A DNA stretch of 64,000 nt. It comes from Rikenellaceae bacterium (GTDB taxonomy: Bacteria > Bacteroidota > Bacteroidia > Bacteroidales > Rikenellaceae). Each line of letters opens with the position of its first letter. The first letter of the stretch is position 1. The position numbers were made by a program, and so were the translations under genes. The notes beneath the pieces are model-generated. The model was not told the origin of the DNA. It searched no databases and worked only from the letters and a program-made list of their open reading frames with translations. Where the stretch lies: positions 124,001 through 188,000 of the forward strand of contig SUZK01000001.1 in the NCBI GenBank assembly GCA_015059955.1. Direction: 5' to 3'. Below are positions 36,391-45,481 of this stretch, in pieces.

Positions 36391-39207
36391 CTACTCCTCC
36401 TTTGCAGGGAAGTCGAAGCCGTAGGTCTGCTTGAAGAGCTTGCGAACGCGTGCGTGGTAAGCCTCCTCAGAGTTGTCGATAGGAGTCTCACGTACGTTGC
36501 GTGTGCGTACCTTCGCAGCATCAATGGTAAGCGGTGTCATAGAGTATGTGCGCTGCTTAGCAACAGGAGCATCGCCGAATGACTCGACGCTCTGAACGTT
36601 TGCCTTGCCTACTGAAGCGTTAGCCTTAGCGGCCTGTGCAGATGCGCCCTTACGCTTGAGGACAATCTCGCCGTTAACACGTGGGTTAAGTGGAGTAGCC
36701 ATACCATACTGGAGCTGTGCTACGCAAGGATAGTAGGTCTCAACAGCATCGTTGCCATTAGCATCCTTATAGTTGTAGATGATAGGCTTGATGGTTAGCG
36801 TGTTGCCATCCTCCGAAACCTCTACTGGGAACTTAGAGTCGCAGATAAGCTCGCCCATCGAGTTGTAGACAGGAGAGCCCATATATGACTTCTCGCCTAC
36901 GGCCAACATGTAGAATGTGTAATCCATGCCGAAGTAGAATGTCGACATTGGGAACTCGCGCTCGATATTGATAGGCAACCATACATTACCCTCAGAGTCA
37001 ATCTCAAGGTTCCACTTTGGACCGAAGTCGTAGAACATATCGGCAACGGTGGCTGATGAGAACTCATCAGAGATGAAGAGGTCGTAAGGTGTCTGTATCA
37101 CGTTGAGCATATATGCAGGGTCTGCGAAGTTGAAGCCGAGGCACAACAAGCGGTTGAAGCCACGGGTGCGGTTGTTGTAGTCCTTAGCCAAACCTACGAA
37201 CTCCTCATAAAGCTCGTCGGTCTTATCGCGGTCGATGCCCCACTCCTTGTATATGTCGTAGACCTCCGATGGGAGTGTCTCAGGATACTCGATGCCAGCA
37301 GCAATCTTCACTGGTGAGGTGTAGCTGCCTGCATCCTTCCAGTAGCCCTCGCTCTCCTCGGTCTCAGCCACCCACTGCTTCATAGGTGCCGTAGCCTCCC
37401 ACTCGCCGCAGAGTGTTTCGAACAACGTTGAGTTTACGCGTACAGGATAGTTAGCTCTTGGTGTGGTGTACTCGGCAACAGCCTGTGAGCCAGGTGTGTC
37501 GGGATTGTTACCAGAGCCCTCCCAGTTGTAAACGAGCATTGCAAGACGTGTTGTAGCATTCTCGCGGCTTGCGATTGTGAAGTTGAAGCCTGCCTCAGAG
37601 TTAATCTGCTCGATAGCGGTCTTGTCTACGTGAAGAGGGTTACCCATCTCCTGGAGCAACTGTGTGTATGAGTACTCCTTAAGCACCTGGTCGAACTCAC
37701 GAACGTAGTTACATGCGAAGTAAGCCTCGGTGATAGGGTTGTTAAGGTCGGGGTTCTTGATGTTGAATGTCACAGAGTATGGGTCGTTACTCTCAACAGG
37801 GGTGATTACCACGTCAGGCTTTGGAAGTGTCACCTCAGGCATAGTGAAGGTGAGTGAGTTGAAGCACTGCTTAGTACCATCGTTGTCGCCAATACCCGAT
37901 ACCAATACGCGAATCTGCTGGCCTGCCAATCCCTTAGTATCTACGAACCAGTCATCCTTAAGCCACTGCTCGGTAACGCCTGTGCCGGCATCGGTACCAA
38001 ATGTCATCATGGCGAAGTATGAGCCTACGAACCAACGGAGGTGCTCCTCGTTATTGTCGAGAAGTGGCATCACGTTGTTCTGATACTCGCTCTCGGTGCA
38101 GATGAAGTAGTTGAAGAAGAGTACGTCATCCGATGGAGTGAAGGTGATACATGCGTCGATAGGAGTCTTGTCTGTAACCTTGATTTCTACGTTACCTGCC
38201 AAAGTCTCAGGCTCCTGAGTGCTGATATATAGCTTTTCGTAGTAACCTGTCCAGTACTTCTCAGGGTCGTAGCTATCTGGGTTGTTCTTCGCCTCCTCTA
38301 TCCAACGCTTCCAGTCGTACATAGGCATGTAGTAGCCGGCAGACCAACCTGCGGGGTACGACCAGATTGCATTTGATATGTAGTTTATGAACTCAGGGTC
38401 ATCCTCAGAGGCGCTTACGGTCTTAACCTCGCCATCCATGTAGACAACCATCTCGTTAGGATCGTCCATGTAGCCATACTCGCCAATGAGGAATACGCCA
38501 GGCTCACCAGGAACCTTTGGATCGGCATATCCTGCACCATTCTCGATTAGGTTGCCATCCTCGTCACGCTCATAACTGTAGTACTCATCGTAGCGCACGG
38601 TCTTATCCGTAGTGGTGAACTGCTGGGCGTTGTATAGCAACATGTCAATCTCCATACCACCCTCAATCTTAGAGTAGTTGTACATAGGAAGTGACGATGT
38701 AGAGTAGCGTAAAGCGTTGCCACGCTCCTTAACTTCCTCAGGTATCTGCACGTGGATAGCGAAGCCATCGAGCTTGCGCTCTACGACGGTGAGTACGTTG
38801 TCACCATAGCCTGTTGTTGTGAACTCGGCGCAATTAACATCACCATAGAAGTCGTTATTTGCCTCGCGGAAGGCGAAGTAATACTTGTAGGTGGTGTTAG
38901 GCTCAAGACCTTGAAGCTTAATCTCCTTGGTAGTTACCACGTCGGTAGCCTCGATTGTGACCTTCTCGCCAGCCACAAAGATTGCAGCAGCGTCGATAGC
39001 CTCCTCACGCTGGATGTAGGCATACTCCTTGATGCCCTGTGTTGTTACTGTGATGGTAGCACCATTAGGCGTGATGTCGCCCACGGTGACCTCAACGCTT
39101 GTCTTGGCATCATCCTTACCTGGGGTAGGGTCATCCACACAAGCGCTCATTGCAAGGCCTGCCACAAGGGCGAGGGTCGCAATAAAGTAGTTTTTGAAGT
39201 TCTTCAT
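36391..39207 (-). CDS. Large Fn3-like lipoprotein, function unknown
   Basis: 938 aa, lipobox MSAC (lipidated C23). After a short linker, about residues 37-130 form an Fn3-like beta-sandwich (ATITVTTQGIKEYAYI, LEPNTTYKYYFAFRE). Another similar segment occurs near 350-470 (DACITFTPSDDVLFFNYFI) and a third near 480-590. The C-terminal third (about 620-850) holds a beta-rich domain with WNLEIDSEGNVWLPI. No catalytic motif is recognised. Probably outer-membrane attached and surface or periplasm facing. Monocistronic. Confidence 0.7.
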   Translation of the reverse strand: MKNFKNYFIATLALVAGLAMSACVDDPTPGKDDAKTSVEVTVGDITPNGATITVTTQGIKEYAYIQREEAIDAAAIFVAGEKVTIEATDVVTTKEIKLQGLEPNTTYKYYFAFREANNDFYGDVNCAEFTTTGYGDNVLTVVERKLDGFAIHVQIPEEVKERGNALRYSTSSLPMYNYSKIEGGMEIDMLLYNAQQFTTTDKTVRYDEYYSYERDEDGNLIENGAGYADPKVPGEPGVFLIGEYGYMDDPNEMVVYMDGEVKTVSASEDDPEFINYISNAIWSYPAGWSAGYYMPMYDWKRWIEEAKNNPDSYDPEKYWTGYYEKLYISTQEPETLAGNVEIKVTDKTPIDACITFTPSDDVLFFNYFICTESEYQNNVMPLLDNNEEHLRWFVGSYFAMMTFGTDAGTGVTEQWLKDDWFVDTKGLAGQQIRVLVSGIGDNDGTKQCFNSLTFTMPEVTLPKPDVVITPVESNDPYSVTFNIKNPDLNNPITEAYFACNYVREFDQVLKEYSYTQLLQEMGNPLHVDKTAIEQINSEAGFNFTIASRENATTRLAMLVYNWEGSGNNPDTPGSQAVAEYTTPRANYPVRVNSTLFETLCGEWEATAPMKQWVAETEESEGYWKDAGSYTSPVKIAAGIEYPETLPSEVYDIYKEWGIDRDKTDELYEEFVGLAKDYNNRTRGFNRLLCLGFNFADPAYMLNVIQTPYDLFISDEFSSATVADMFYDFGPKWNLEIDSEGNVWLPINIEREFPMSTFYFGMDYTFYMLAVGEKSYMGSPVYNSMGELICDSKFPVEVSEDGNTLTIKPIIYNYKDANGNDAVETYYPCVAQLQYGMATPLNPRVNGEIVLKRKGASAQAAKANASVGKANVQSVESFGDAPVAKQRTYSMTPLTIDAAKVRTRNVRETPIDNSEEAYHARVRKLFKQTYGFDFPAKEE

Positions 39208-39250
39208 GTTTAATAATGTATTTGTTTATTGTGTGTCCTTATTCTTTTAC

Positions 39251-39283
39251 GATGGGCAATAACCCATCATAAGTGCAAATATA
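39251..39283 (-). promoter_or_regulatory. Promoter and leader hairpin of 938-aa gene
   Basis: CAAATATA at 39276-39283 reads TATATTTG on minus. GATGGG (39251-39256) pairs with CCCATC (39263-39268) near the expected transcript start. Confidence 0.5.
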
Positions 39284-39437
39284 GAGATATTTTTTGAAAT
39301 ACCAACAATCTCCACTAAATTATTTACATATGGTATCTTCGTCGACCTGTGTATATGGTTAACAAGTGTGGTGATGTAGTTAAATTGGCTGGTGGAAATC
39401 ATCTTGCAAGTTATGGTTTTTTATTCTTTTTTTGGAA

Positions 39438-39557
39438 AGACATTGAGACAATAGGACATTAGGACATTACGATGTCGAGTATCGCCGTTGTCCGCGACCA
39501 TCTTAATTGTCTTAATGTCTCAATGTCTCACCCATAGCGGACATCCATAGCGGACAT
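39438..39557. repeat. Inverted repeat plus 13-bp tandem repeat
   Basis: Imperfect 25-bp arms at 39438-39462 and 39504-39528 (shared AGACATTGAGACA), then CCATAGCGGACAT twice (39532-39544, 39545-39557). Located upstream of the DPP7-type promoter; role unknown. Confidence 0.75.
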
Positions 39558-39568
39558 CGCCCGCAATC

Positions 39569-39599
39569 TTTGCTCTTTCAACTTTTTTTTGTATATTTG
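39569..39599 (+). promoter_or_regulatory. Consensus promoter of DPP7-type gene
   Basis: TTTG 39569-39572, 19-nt spacer, TATATTTG 39592-39599. Confidence 0.75.
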
Positions 39600-39637
39600 T
39601 GGCCGAAGTGTGTATTAATATATTTAAACTATAATTC

Positions 39638-41713
39638 ATGATGAAAAAACTACTTACGTTATTGGCACTTATCGGCGTTGCGTTCACCGCCGTTGCCGAC
39701 GAGGGCATGTGGCTATTGCCCTACATCAAGAAGATGAACCAGAAGGATATGAAGCAGCATGGCTGCAAGCTCAAGGCCGAGGATATATACTCTGCCGAGA
39801 AGTCGTCGCTCAAGGATGCTATCGTCATCTTTGGTGGTGGATGTACAGGCGAGATTGTATCGCCCAACGGTCTGCTCTTCACCAACCACCACTGTGGCTA
39901 TGACGCCATTCAGAAGCTCTCATCCGTAGAGCACGACTACCTTAAGGATGGCTTCTGGGCTATGAACTACGGCGAGGAGCTTCCTGCCGAGGGTCTTGAG
40001 GTGCGCTTCGTGCGCCACATCTTCGACGTTACGGCAGATGTTGTCGGAAGCATACCTTCAACAGCATCGCAGAGCGAGTACGAGCAGTTCTCGAATGGCA
40101 ACAAGCATCTTGTTGAGAACCGCCTTAAGGAGCAGTACCCAGGCATGGAGGTTGTAATCCCCTCGTTCTTTGGTGATAACCAGTACTTCGCATTTGTATA
40201 TGAGGTATATACCGACATCCGCTTGGTAGGTACCCCTCCATCGTCTATCGGTAAGTTCGGTGGCGATACCGACAACTGGATGTGGCCACGCCATACTGGT
40301 GACTTCTCTGTATTCCGCGTATATGCTGGCAAGGACAACCGCCCTGCGGCATACTCTGAGGAGAATGTGCCTTACAAGGCTGAGAAGTGGCTCGACGTCT
40401 CGCTCGACGGCATCGAGGAGGGTGACTTCGGTATGATTATGGGCTTCCCAGGCTCAACAGAGCGCTACATGACATCGTACGAGATTGACTATATGCTCGA
40501 GGTGGACAACCCACAGCGTATCTACATCCGTGGCGAGCGTCAGCAGATCTTGCGTAAGTTTATGGATGCTGACCAGGCTATCCGTATCCAGTACGATGCT
40601 AAGTATGCTCGCTCGTCGAACTACTGGAAGAACTCTATCGGCATGTCGCGCGGCATCGAGAAACTCAATGTGCGTGATAAGAAGGCTAAGCAGGAGGCAG
40701 AGTTCCAGGCATGGGCTAATGCCAATACTCTTCCCGAGGAGGGCTTCATTGATGCTCTATCGCTTATCGAGCGCTCACAGCTTGAGGGACGCGAGGAGAG
40801 GGCCGCAGTGCAGTATATCAACGAGGCATTTATGCAGGCCGTGGAGATGCTTCAGATGATGTTTGGTGTAGAGGATATCGAGGGCTTCTACAAGGACTTC
40901 AACGCCGATGTAGACCGCGCCGTAGCTAAGCGCATGTTCCAGATTTACCGCGAGAACAACAAATACCTTCCATCTATATACGAGAAGATTGATGCTGAGT
41001 TTGGTGGCAATAGCGACGCCTATGTAGATTGGCTCTACGACAACTCTGTTTTCACATCGTTGGATAAGGTGAGAGCGCTCTCTGAAGAGGAGTTCGACGC
41101 AGCGTTCCAGGCAGACCCACTCTACGAGCTTGCAACATCTTTGGTTGACATCTATCGTGAGTTGTCGCCAGCTATCTACCGCACTATACCTCTCTACGAT
41201 GAGGGTCACCGCCTCTATATCAAGGGTCTTATGATGATGCAGCCCGACAAGGCATGGGCATCGGATGCTAACTTCACCATCCGTCTAACATATGGTAACG
41301 TGCTTCCATATAGCCCTGCTGACGGTATCGTCTACAAGCACTACACAACCATCGAGGGTGTAATGGCTAAGGAGGACCCATCGAACCCCGTAGAGTTCAC
41401 CGTGCCCGAGCGACTCAAGGAGCTTTACGCTAAGAAGGATTATGGCCGCTATGCCGACAAGAATGGCGAGCTTCCCGTAGCATTCCTCGTAAACTGCGAC
41501 ATCACTGGCGGTAACTCTGGCTCGCCTGTGATGAACGACAAGGGTCAGCTTATAGGCTTGGCATTCGATGGCAACTGGGAGGCTATGTCTGGCGATGTTG
41601 CCTTCGAGCCTGAGTTGCAGCGCACCATCGCGGTAGATATCCGCTACGTGTTGTTCATCATCGAGAAGTATGGCAACGCCAAGTGGCTTATTGACGAGCT
41701 TACCATCAAGTAG
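39638..41713 (+). CDS. S46 dipeptidyl-peptidase, DPP7 type
   Basis: 691 aa, exported (signal peptide ending FTAVA, mature start DEGMW). S46 motifs: FTNHHCGYD with H85, FGGGCTGE, and TGGNSGSPV with Ser627. The S1 residue 18 after this Ser is G645 (LAFDGNWEAMSGD), as in DPP7 enzymes, which prefer hydrophobic P1 residues. It should act with the DPP11-type enzyme at 24753 to turn peptides into dipeptides for uptake. The ATG at 39641 is an equally good start. Monocistronic. Confidence 0.9.
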   Translation: MMKKLLTLLALIGVAFTAVADEGMWLLPYIKKMNQKDMKQHGCKLKAEDIYSAEKSSLKDAIVIFGGGCTGEIVSPNGLLFTNHHCGYDAIQKLSSVEHDYLKDGFWAMNYGEELPAEGLEVRFVRHIFDVTADVVGSIPSTASQSEYEQFSNGNKHLVENRLKEQYPGMEVVIPSFFGDNQYFAFVYEVYTDIRLVGTPPSSIGKFGGDTDNWMWPRHTGDFSVFRVYAGKDNRPAAYSEENVPYKAEKWLDVSLDGIEEGDFGMIMGFPGSTERYMTSYEIDYMLEVDNPQRIYIRGERQQILRKFMDADQAIRIQYDAKYARSSNYWKNSIGMSRGIEKLNVRDKKAKQEAEFQAWANANTLPEEGFIDALSLIERSQLEGREERAAVQYINEAFMQAVEMLQMMFGVEDIEGFYKDFNADVDRAVAKRMFQIYRENNKYLPSIYEKIDAEFGGNSDAYVDWLYDNSVFTSLDKVRALSEEEFDAAFQADPLYELATSLVDIYRELSPAIYRTIPLYDEGHRLYIKGLMMMQPDKAWASDANFTIRLTYGNVLPYSPADGIVYKHYTTIEGVMAKEDPSNPVEFTVPERLKELYAKKDYGRYADKNGELPVAFLVNCDITGGNSGSPVMNDKGQLIGLAFDGNWEAMSGDVAFEPELQRTIAVDIRYVLFIIEKYGNAKWLIDELTIK

Positions 41714-41733
41714 TCGCCAATAGCAATAAGAAT

Positions 41734-41763
41734 AGCGGGTGTGCTCCAACGAGTGCACCCGCT
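41734..41763 (+). terminator. Terminator of DPP7-type gene
   Basis: AGCGGGTG-type stem pairing with GCACCCGCT (41755-41763). Confidence 0.7.
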
Positions 41764-41804
41764 ACTTATTATATATATTGTTATATATATAGGTTATATG
41801 CCGA

Positions 41805-42500
41805 TTATCGAGCCTTTAAGGCCTCCACAAAGTCATGGTACTCCGCCCATAGCGGCTCGGTAATAAGCCACCACTCGCGTGCTACGGCCGTAGGCGATGG
41901 TCTCTCGGAGGCTATATCGCGGCGATATGCCTCATCGTCGGGGTGGTCGTCGCTGACAAGCTCATCATAGTAGGCTCTATATCGTGACTTCAGGAGCGCA
42001 AGGAGCTTGCCATCCATAGCACCACGACGCTGCGATGCCCAGAGGCGAGTGACGACGCCCTCGGCAGACTTCTCGCTGAGGTCTATGGCGATGTCGTCGT
42101 AGCTATCCCACTCCTCGGTGGCGATGTAGCACATGGCCAACATATTGACAGCCTCGAAGTGGTCCTCAGGGTCGCAGTCTAAAAGCATCTCCAACTGCGC
42201 CATGGTCATCTCCAAGTCACCAATGCGGAAGTGGTCCATAGCCGAGCCATAGATGATGCTCATCGCCGCACGGCTGTTGGCATGCTCCCAGCTAAGCATC
42301 ATAGCCTCATCCTCGGGCATAACCTCGGCAAGCGCGACAAAGGCATTGTAGCGCGCCTCGCACGCCTCGTTATAGCGTCCCTCCGCAACGAGCCTGTCTA
42401 TGCTCTCGGTGGCACGCACAAAGTTATAGGGACCCTTGCCCACAAGCTCGAAGCACTGGTCACTGGTAGGGTTAAATATCGGCACCTCTCTTGACATCAC
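41805..42500 (-). CDS. TPR-like protein downstream of cstA, function unknown
   Basis: 231 aa, cytoplasmic, no signal or TM. Helical, with repeat-like pairs such as GRYNEACEARYNAFVAL and AMDHFRIGDLEMTMAQLEML that resemble tetratricopeptide helices, and a Trp-rich C-terminus. The start overlaps the end of cstA by 29 bp, so it is translationally coupled and probably serves the transporter or its regulation (inference). The ATG at 42497 is also possible. Confidence 0.65.
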   Translation of the reverse strand: MMSREVPIFNPTSDQCFELVGKGPYNFVRATESIDRLVAEGRYNEACEARYNAFVALAEVMPEDEAMMLSWEHANSRAAMSIIYGSAMDHFRIGDLEMTMAQLEMLLDCDPEDHFEAVNMLAMCYIATEEWDSYDDIAIDLSEKSAEGVVTRLWASQRRGAMDGKLLALLKSRYRAYYDELVSDDHPDDEAYRRDIASERPSPTAVAREWWLITEPLWAEYHDFVEALKAR

Positions 42501-43905
42501 GACGTATGTTTAGCATTAATAATCCGGAAATTATGGCTGTCACACCACCACCATAGATATATGCTGCGGTGCATGCGCCCATGCCTACAAACTGCGCCGA
42601 CACAAAGATGAACGACGAGCATATATAGGTCATGATAATAGCGGGTATAAGGGCTATGATGGTGTAGCGGCTACCACGGCGCTTGAGCCACGCCACAATC
42701 ATCCACAGCGTGATGACCGACAGCGCCTGGTTCGACCACGCGAAGTAGCGCCATATGGTGTCGAAGTCCATAAAGGCGATGCCAATGCCTATGGCGAAGA
42801 GCGGAAGACTCACGATAAGTCGCTTATATATAGGCTTCTGGTCGTAGTGTAGCATGTCGGCGATGATAAGGCGTGCCGAGCGGAAGGCGGTGTCACCCGA
42901 GGTGATGGGGGCTACGACAACGCCCAAGATGGCGAGGATGCTGCCGATAGTGCCTAATGTGGTGTCGCTGATAAGCGATACGGCGAGGCCGGCATTAGAG
43001 CCGTTCTCCACCATAAAGCCGTTGAGGCCTGCCACACCGCCGAAGAATGCCATGGCGATAGCTGCCCAAATAAGGGCAATGATAGACTCCGAAATCATAG
43101 CACCAAAGAAGATGGGGCGTGCCTGACTCTCGGAGGTCATGCAACGCGCCATAAGTGGCGACTGTGTGGCGTGAAAGCCCGAGATAGCGCCACACGCTAT
43201 GCTAATGAAGAGCGTGGGTATTATCGGCAGGTTGGCGGCGTTGAAGTGCTCGTTACGGATGCTCGTGAGTTCGGGTATCTCGTAGTCGCCGAAGAGGAGT
43301 ACGCCGAAGAGCGCCACAGCCATAAAGATAAGCGCCGCGCCAAAGATGGGGTATATCTTGCCAATGACCTTATCCACAGGGAGGATGGTCGCGATAAAGT
43401 AGTAGGCGATGATGATGCCCACCCACACAAGATATGGAATGTCGGTCTTGTCGGTGAGTATCTGCGAGGGGGTGACAATAAACACAGCACCCACCAACAC
43501 CATAAGGATAGGTATCACCACCAACGAGAACTTGCGCATATTGCCACCTAAGTACTTACCAATAGTCTCAGGGAGGCTCTTGCCGCCATTACGCATCGAG
43601 ATAACACCAGCCATAAAGTCGTGCATGGCACCCATAAAGATACCGCCCAACGTAATCCACAGAAAGGCAACAGGGCCGTAGCACGCGCCGAGGATAGCGC
43701 CGAAGATAGGGCCCGTGCCGGCGATATTTAGAAGCTGTATGAGGAAGATGCGCCAGCGGGGTAGTGGGATATAGTCGACACCATCGTAGTGCGTCTTCGA
43801 GGGCATGGCGTTGTTATCGTCGAGGTTAACGACACGACACAAGAACTTGCCGTAAAGGAAATAGGCCGCAACCAACGCCGCAAGACATATAAAGAATGTG
43901 GTCAT
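42472..43905 (-). CDS. cstA: CstA-family peptide/pyruvate transporter
   Basis: 477 aa inner-membrane protein with about 13 hydrophobic segments. It shows the family blocks NIAGTGPIFGAILGACYGP (61-79), GAMHDFMAGVISMRNGGKS, and SGFHATQSPLMARC. The Bacteroidetes form is shorter than the 700-aa E. coli CstA. The family imports peptides or pyruvate during carbon limitation; uptake of products of the neighbouring dipeptidyl-peptidase is an attractive guess. No promoter was identified with confidence. Confidence 0.9.
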   Translation of the reverse strand: MTTFFICLAALVAAYFLYGKFLCRVVNLDDNNAMPSKTHYDGVDYIPLPRWRIFLIQLLNIAGTGPIFGAILGACYGPVAFLWITLGGIFMGAMHDFMAGVISMRNGGKSLPETIGKYLGGNMRKFSLVVIPILMVLVGAVFIVTPSQILTDKTDIPYLVWVGIIIAYYFIATILPVDKVIGKIYPIFGAALIFMAVALFGVLLFGDYEIPELTSIRNEHFNAANLPIIPTLFISIACGAISGFHATQSPLMARCMTSESQARPIFFGAMISESIIALIWAAIAMAFFGGVAGLNGFMVENGSNAGLAVSLISDTTLGTIGSILAILGVVVAPITSGDTAFRSARLIIADMLHYDQKPIYKRLIVSLPLFAIGIGIAFMDFDTIWRYFAWSNQALSVITLWMIVAWLKRRGSRYTIIALIPAIIMTYICSSFIFVSAQFVGMGACTAAYIYGGGVTAIISGLLMLNIRRDVKRGADI

Positions 43906-43989
43906 AGCGAAATATTTTTCTTTTATGGTGCGAATTTAATAAATTTTTGCGATATTTGCAGCGTCAAACGCAAAGTTTGGCCATTAGGT

Positions 43990-44062
43990 GCCTTAATAGC
44001 TCAGTCGGTAGAGCACTTCATTCGTAATGAAGGGGTCGCGGGTTCGAGTCCCGCTCAAGGCT
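43990..44062 (+). tRNA. tRNA-Thr (anticodon CGT)
   Basis: Cloverleaf: acceptor GCCTTAA with TCAAGGC (one A-C mismatch), anticodon arm CTTCA-TTCGTAA-TGAAG, T-arm GCGGG-TTCGAGT-CCCGC. CCA is not encoded. Confidence 0.93.
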
Positions 44063-44583
44063 CAGCGCTGTCTGTTTTTTGCGGACAGCGTTTTTTGTTT
44101 GTGTGTGCGTGGGAGTTGTCGTGCGACAATAGTTGATAGAGAGTGTGGCTGCTTGTGTGCAAGCCCCCAGCTGCCACACTCTCCATCATCGACGCTACGC
44201 GTCACCCTCCCACGCACATCACAACTCGCCTTGAGTGGCACTACTCACAGGTTGCGGGTTGAGCCAACAATATTATGTTTATTGCTCGACACTATGTGTC
44301 TGCGCCGATAGGTGTTGGCTCTACCTTGCAATGCAGGCATTGCTGCGGTTCGAGTCCCGCTCAAGGCTCTGGGTCGCGGTGTTATGCATCGCGACTTTTT
44401 TGTTTGTGTGTGCGTGGGAGTTGTCGTGCGACAACCGCCAATAGAGTGTGTAGCATCATGTGGGCAAGCCCCCAGCTGCCACACTCTCCATCATCGACGC
44501 TACGCGTCACCCCTACGCACATCACAACCCGCCTTGCGTGGCACTACTCACAGGTTACGGGTTGAGCCAACAATATTATGTTT
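44041..44583 (+). repeat. Tandem duplication of tRNA-Thr 3' end and downstream region
   Basis: The 23-bp 3' end of the tRNA (44041-44063) recurs at 44347-44369. The following roughly 190 bp (from GTTTGTGTGTGCGTGGGAG near 44097 to the AATATTATGTTT that ends at 44280) also recurs to 44583 with an offset of about 303-305 bp. The terminator hairpin differs between units: CGCTGTC stem in the first, GTCGCG stem (44373-44378 with 44390-44395) in the second. No ORF. Confidence 0.85.
44066..44096 (+). terminator. tRNA-Thr terminator
   Basis: CGCTGTC (44066-44072) with GACAGCG (44084-44090), then six T. Confidence 0.85.
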
Positions 44584-44636
44584 CTTTTTATGCTATATAG
44601 CCATCGATGCAAGCATCAGGCTATATAACACAAAAA

Positions 44637-44659
44637 GACCTCAATCGACGATTGAGGTC
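44637..44659 (-). terminator. Ancestral tRNA-Pro terminator
   Basis: GACCTCAATCG and its exact complement around one central base, then five T on the minus strand. It lies just beyond the left attachment repeat, where the tRNA-Pro transcript would have ended before integration. Confidence 0.75.
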
Positions 44660-44677
44660 CTTCGCTTGCTCAGCTTT

Positions 44678-44724
44678 GTCGGGATGACAAGATTCGAACT
44701 TGCGACAACACGCCCCCCAGACGT
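44678..44724. repeat. Distal attachment site (47-bp direct repeat)
   Basis: Perfect match to 49039-49085, reproducing the 3' 46 nt of tRNA-Pro, from the anticodon stem to the discriminator, plus one base. Confidence 0.92.
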
Positions 44725-44803
44725 ATTCGGCATTATTGCAATGCTTTGATATTTAGAGTTTTACAAATATAGTTGTCGTTGGTTGCACGGATATTGCACG
44801 GAT

Positions 44804-45235
44804 TTACTCTTTTTTGAGCGATTTTTGACGCGCGTAGGCCGCCGCAAAACGAGCCTCGCGCTCGGCAATTTGAGCCGCGAGCAAGCTATTCCACTTGACA
44901 AATGTCGCCTCGTCAAAATTGAGGTCGCCGGCGACAACACGTTGTTGCTCCTCGGCTGTCATCACAGGTAGGTAGCGCTCTATCTCGAGGAGGCGGAATA
45001 GGTGTTGCTTCATAGCATCGACACTGGGTGCGAGCATAGCACCCTCGCCGAGAAGTATCCATCGAGCGTTAAGCTCAGGGAACTTGTCGAGTAACGTGAC
45101 TATCGGATTAAGACCAATGCGCTCACCCTTGAGCATAGTGTTAAGGTACTGCGGCGACCAGCCGACGATGCGCGCAAACTCCGCACGATTGCCACCCGTA
45201 GCGTAGTCAATAAATTGTGATAAGCGTGTGTTCAT
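44804..45235 (-). CDS. HTH protein, last gene of lysogeny-side operon
   Basis: 143 aa. The N-terminal helix-turn-helix (about residues 5-50) contains RAEFARIVGWSPQYLNTMLKG, followed by ELNARWILLGEGAML, a tail common in Bacteroidetes phage-type repressors. The C-terminal half is helical and basic at the end (RQKSLKKE). Its start is 1 bp from the two-TM gene stop, so the two are coupled. Likely a second regulator of the element; it could also be cargo. Confidence 0.7.
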   Translation of the reverse strand: MNTRLSQFIDYATGGNRAEFARIVGWSPQYLNTMLKGERIGLNPIVTLLDKFPELNARWILLGEGAMLAPSVDAMKQHLFRLLEIERYLPVMTAEEQQRVVAGDLNFDEATFVKWNSLLAAQIAEREARFAAAYARQKSLKKE

Positions 45236-45236
45236 A

Positions 45237-45476
45237 TTATTTGTATATACTAACCAAGAAAACTATTAATAAAAGCCCAACCAACAACAACTCCAGTAAA
45301 CAGCCATAGTTTACACTTTTGATGCCGTTGTTCTCATGTGTCGGTTGGTCAGAGCAATGTTGGTTGCGCAAGGCACGCACATCGTTACACATCCCCCATA
45401 TCTTAAAGAATAGAATAATTTGCAATACGGCAGCCACAACGCTGACCAGAGTAATAATAATAGTTAAAGTGTCCAT
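45237..45476 (-). CDS. Small two-TM membrane protein in element
   Basis: 79 aa with hydrophobic helices at about residues 3-27 and 58-77, joined by a polar loop of about 30 residues with two Cys. No family recognised. It lies between the two HTH genes with gaps of 1 and 5 bp, hence is expressed with the repressor in the integrated state. A small membrane protein in that place is a candidate for superinfection exclusion or host-cell modification (inference). Confidence 0.6.
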   Translation of the reverse strand: MDTLTIIITLVSVVAAVLQIILFFKIWGMCNDVRALRNQHCSDQPTHENNGIKSVNYGCLLELLLVGLLLIVFLVSIYK

Positions 45477-45481
45477 AGTTG

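Noticed and set aside
39438..39557. Insertion sequence remnant
   Set aside because: There is an imperfect inverted repeat and a short tandem repeat, but no transposase fragment or target duplication.
44281..44369. A second complete tRNA upstream of the duplicated tail
   Set aside because: A GCAATGC/GCATTGC hairpin is present, but no acceptor or D-arm can be paired with the T-arm; only the 23-bp tRNA-Thr tail matches.
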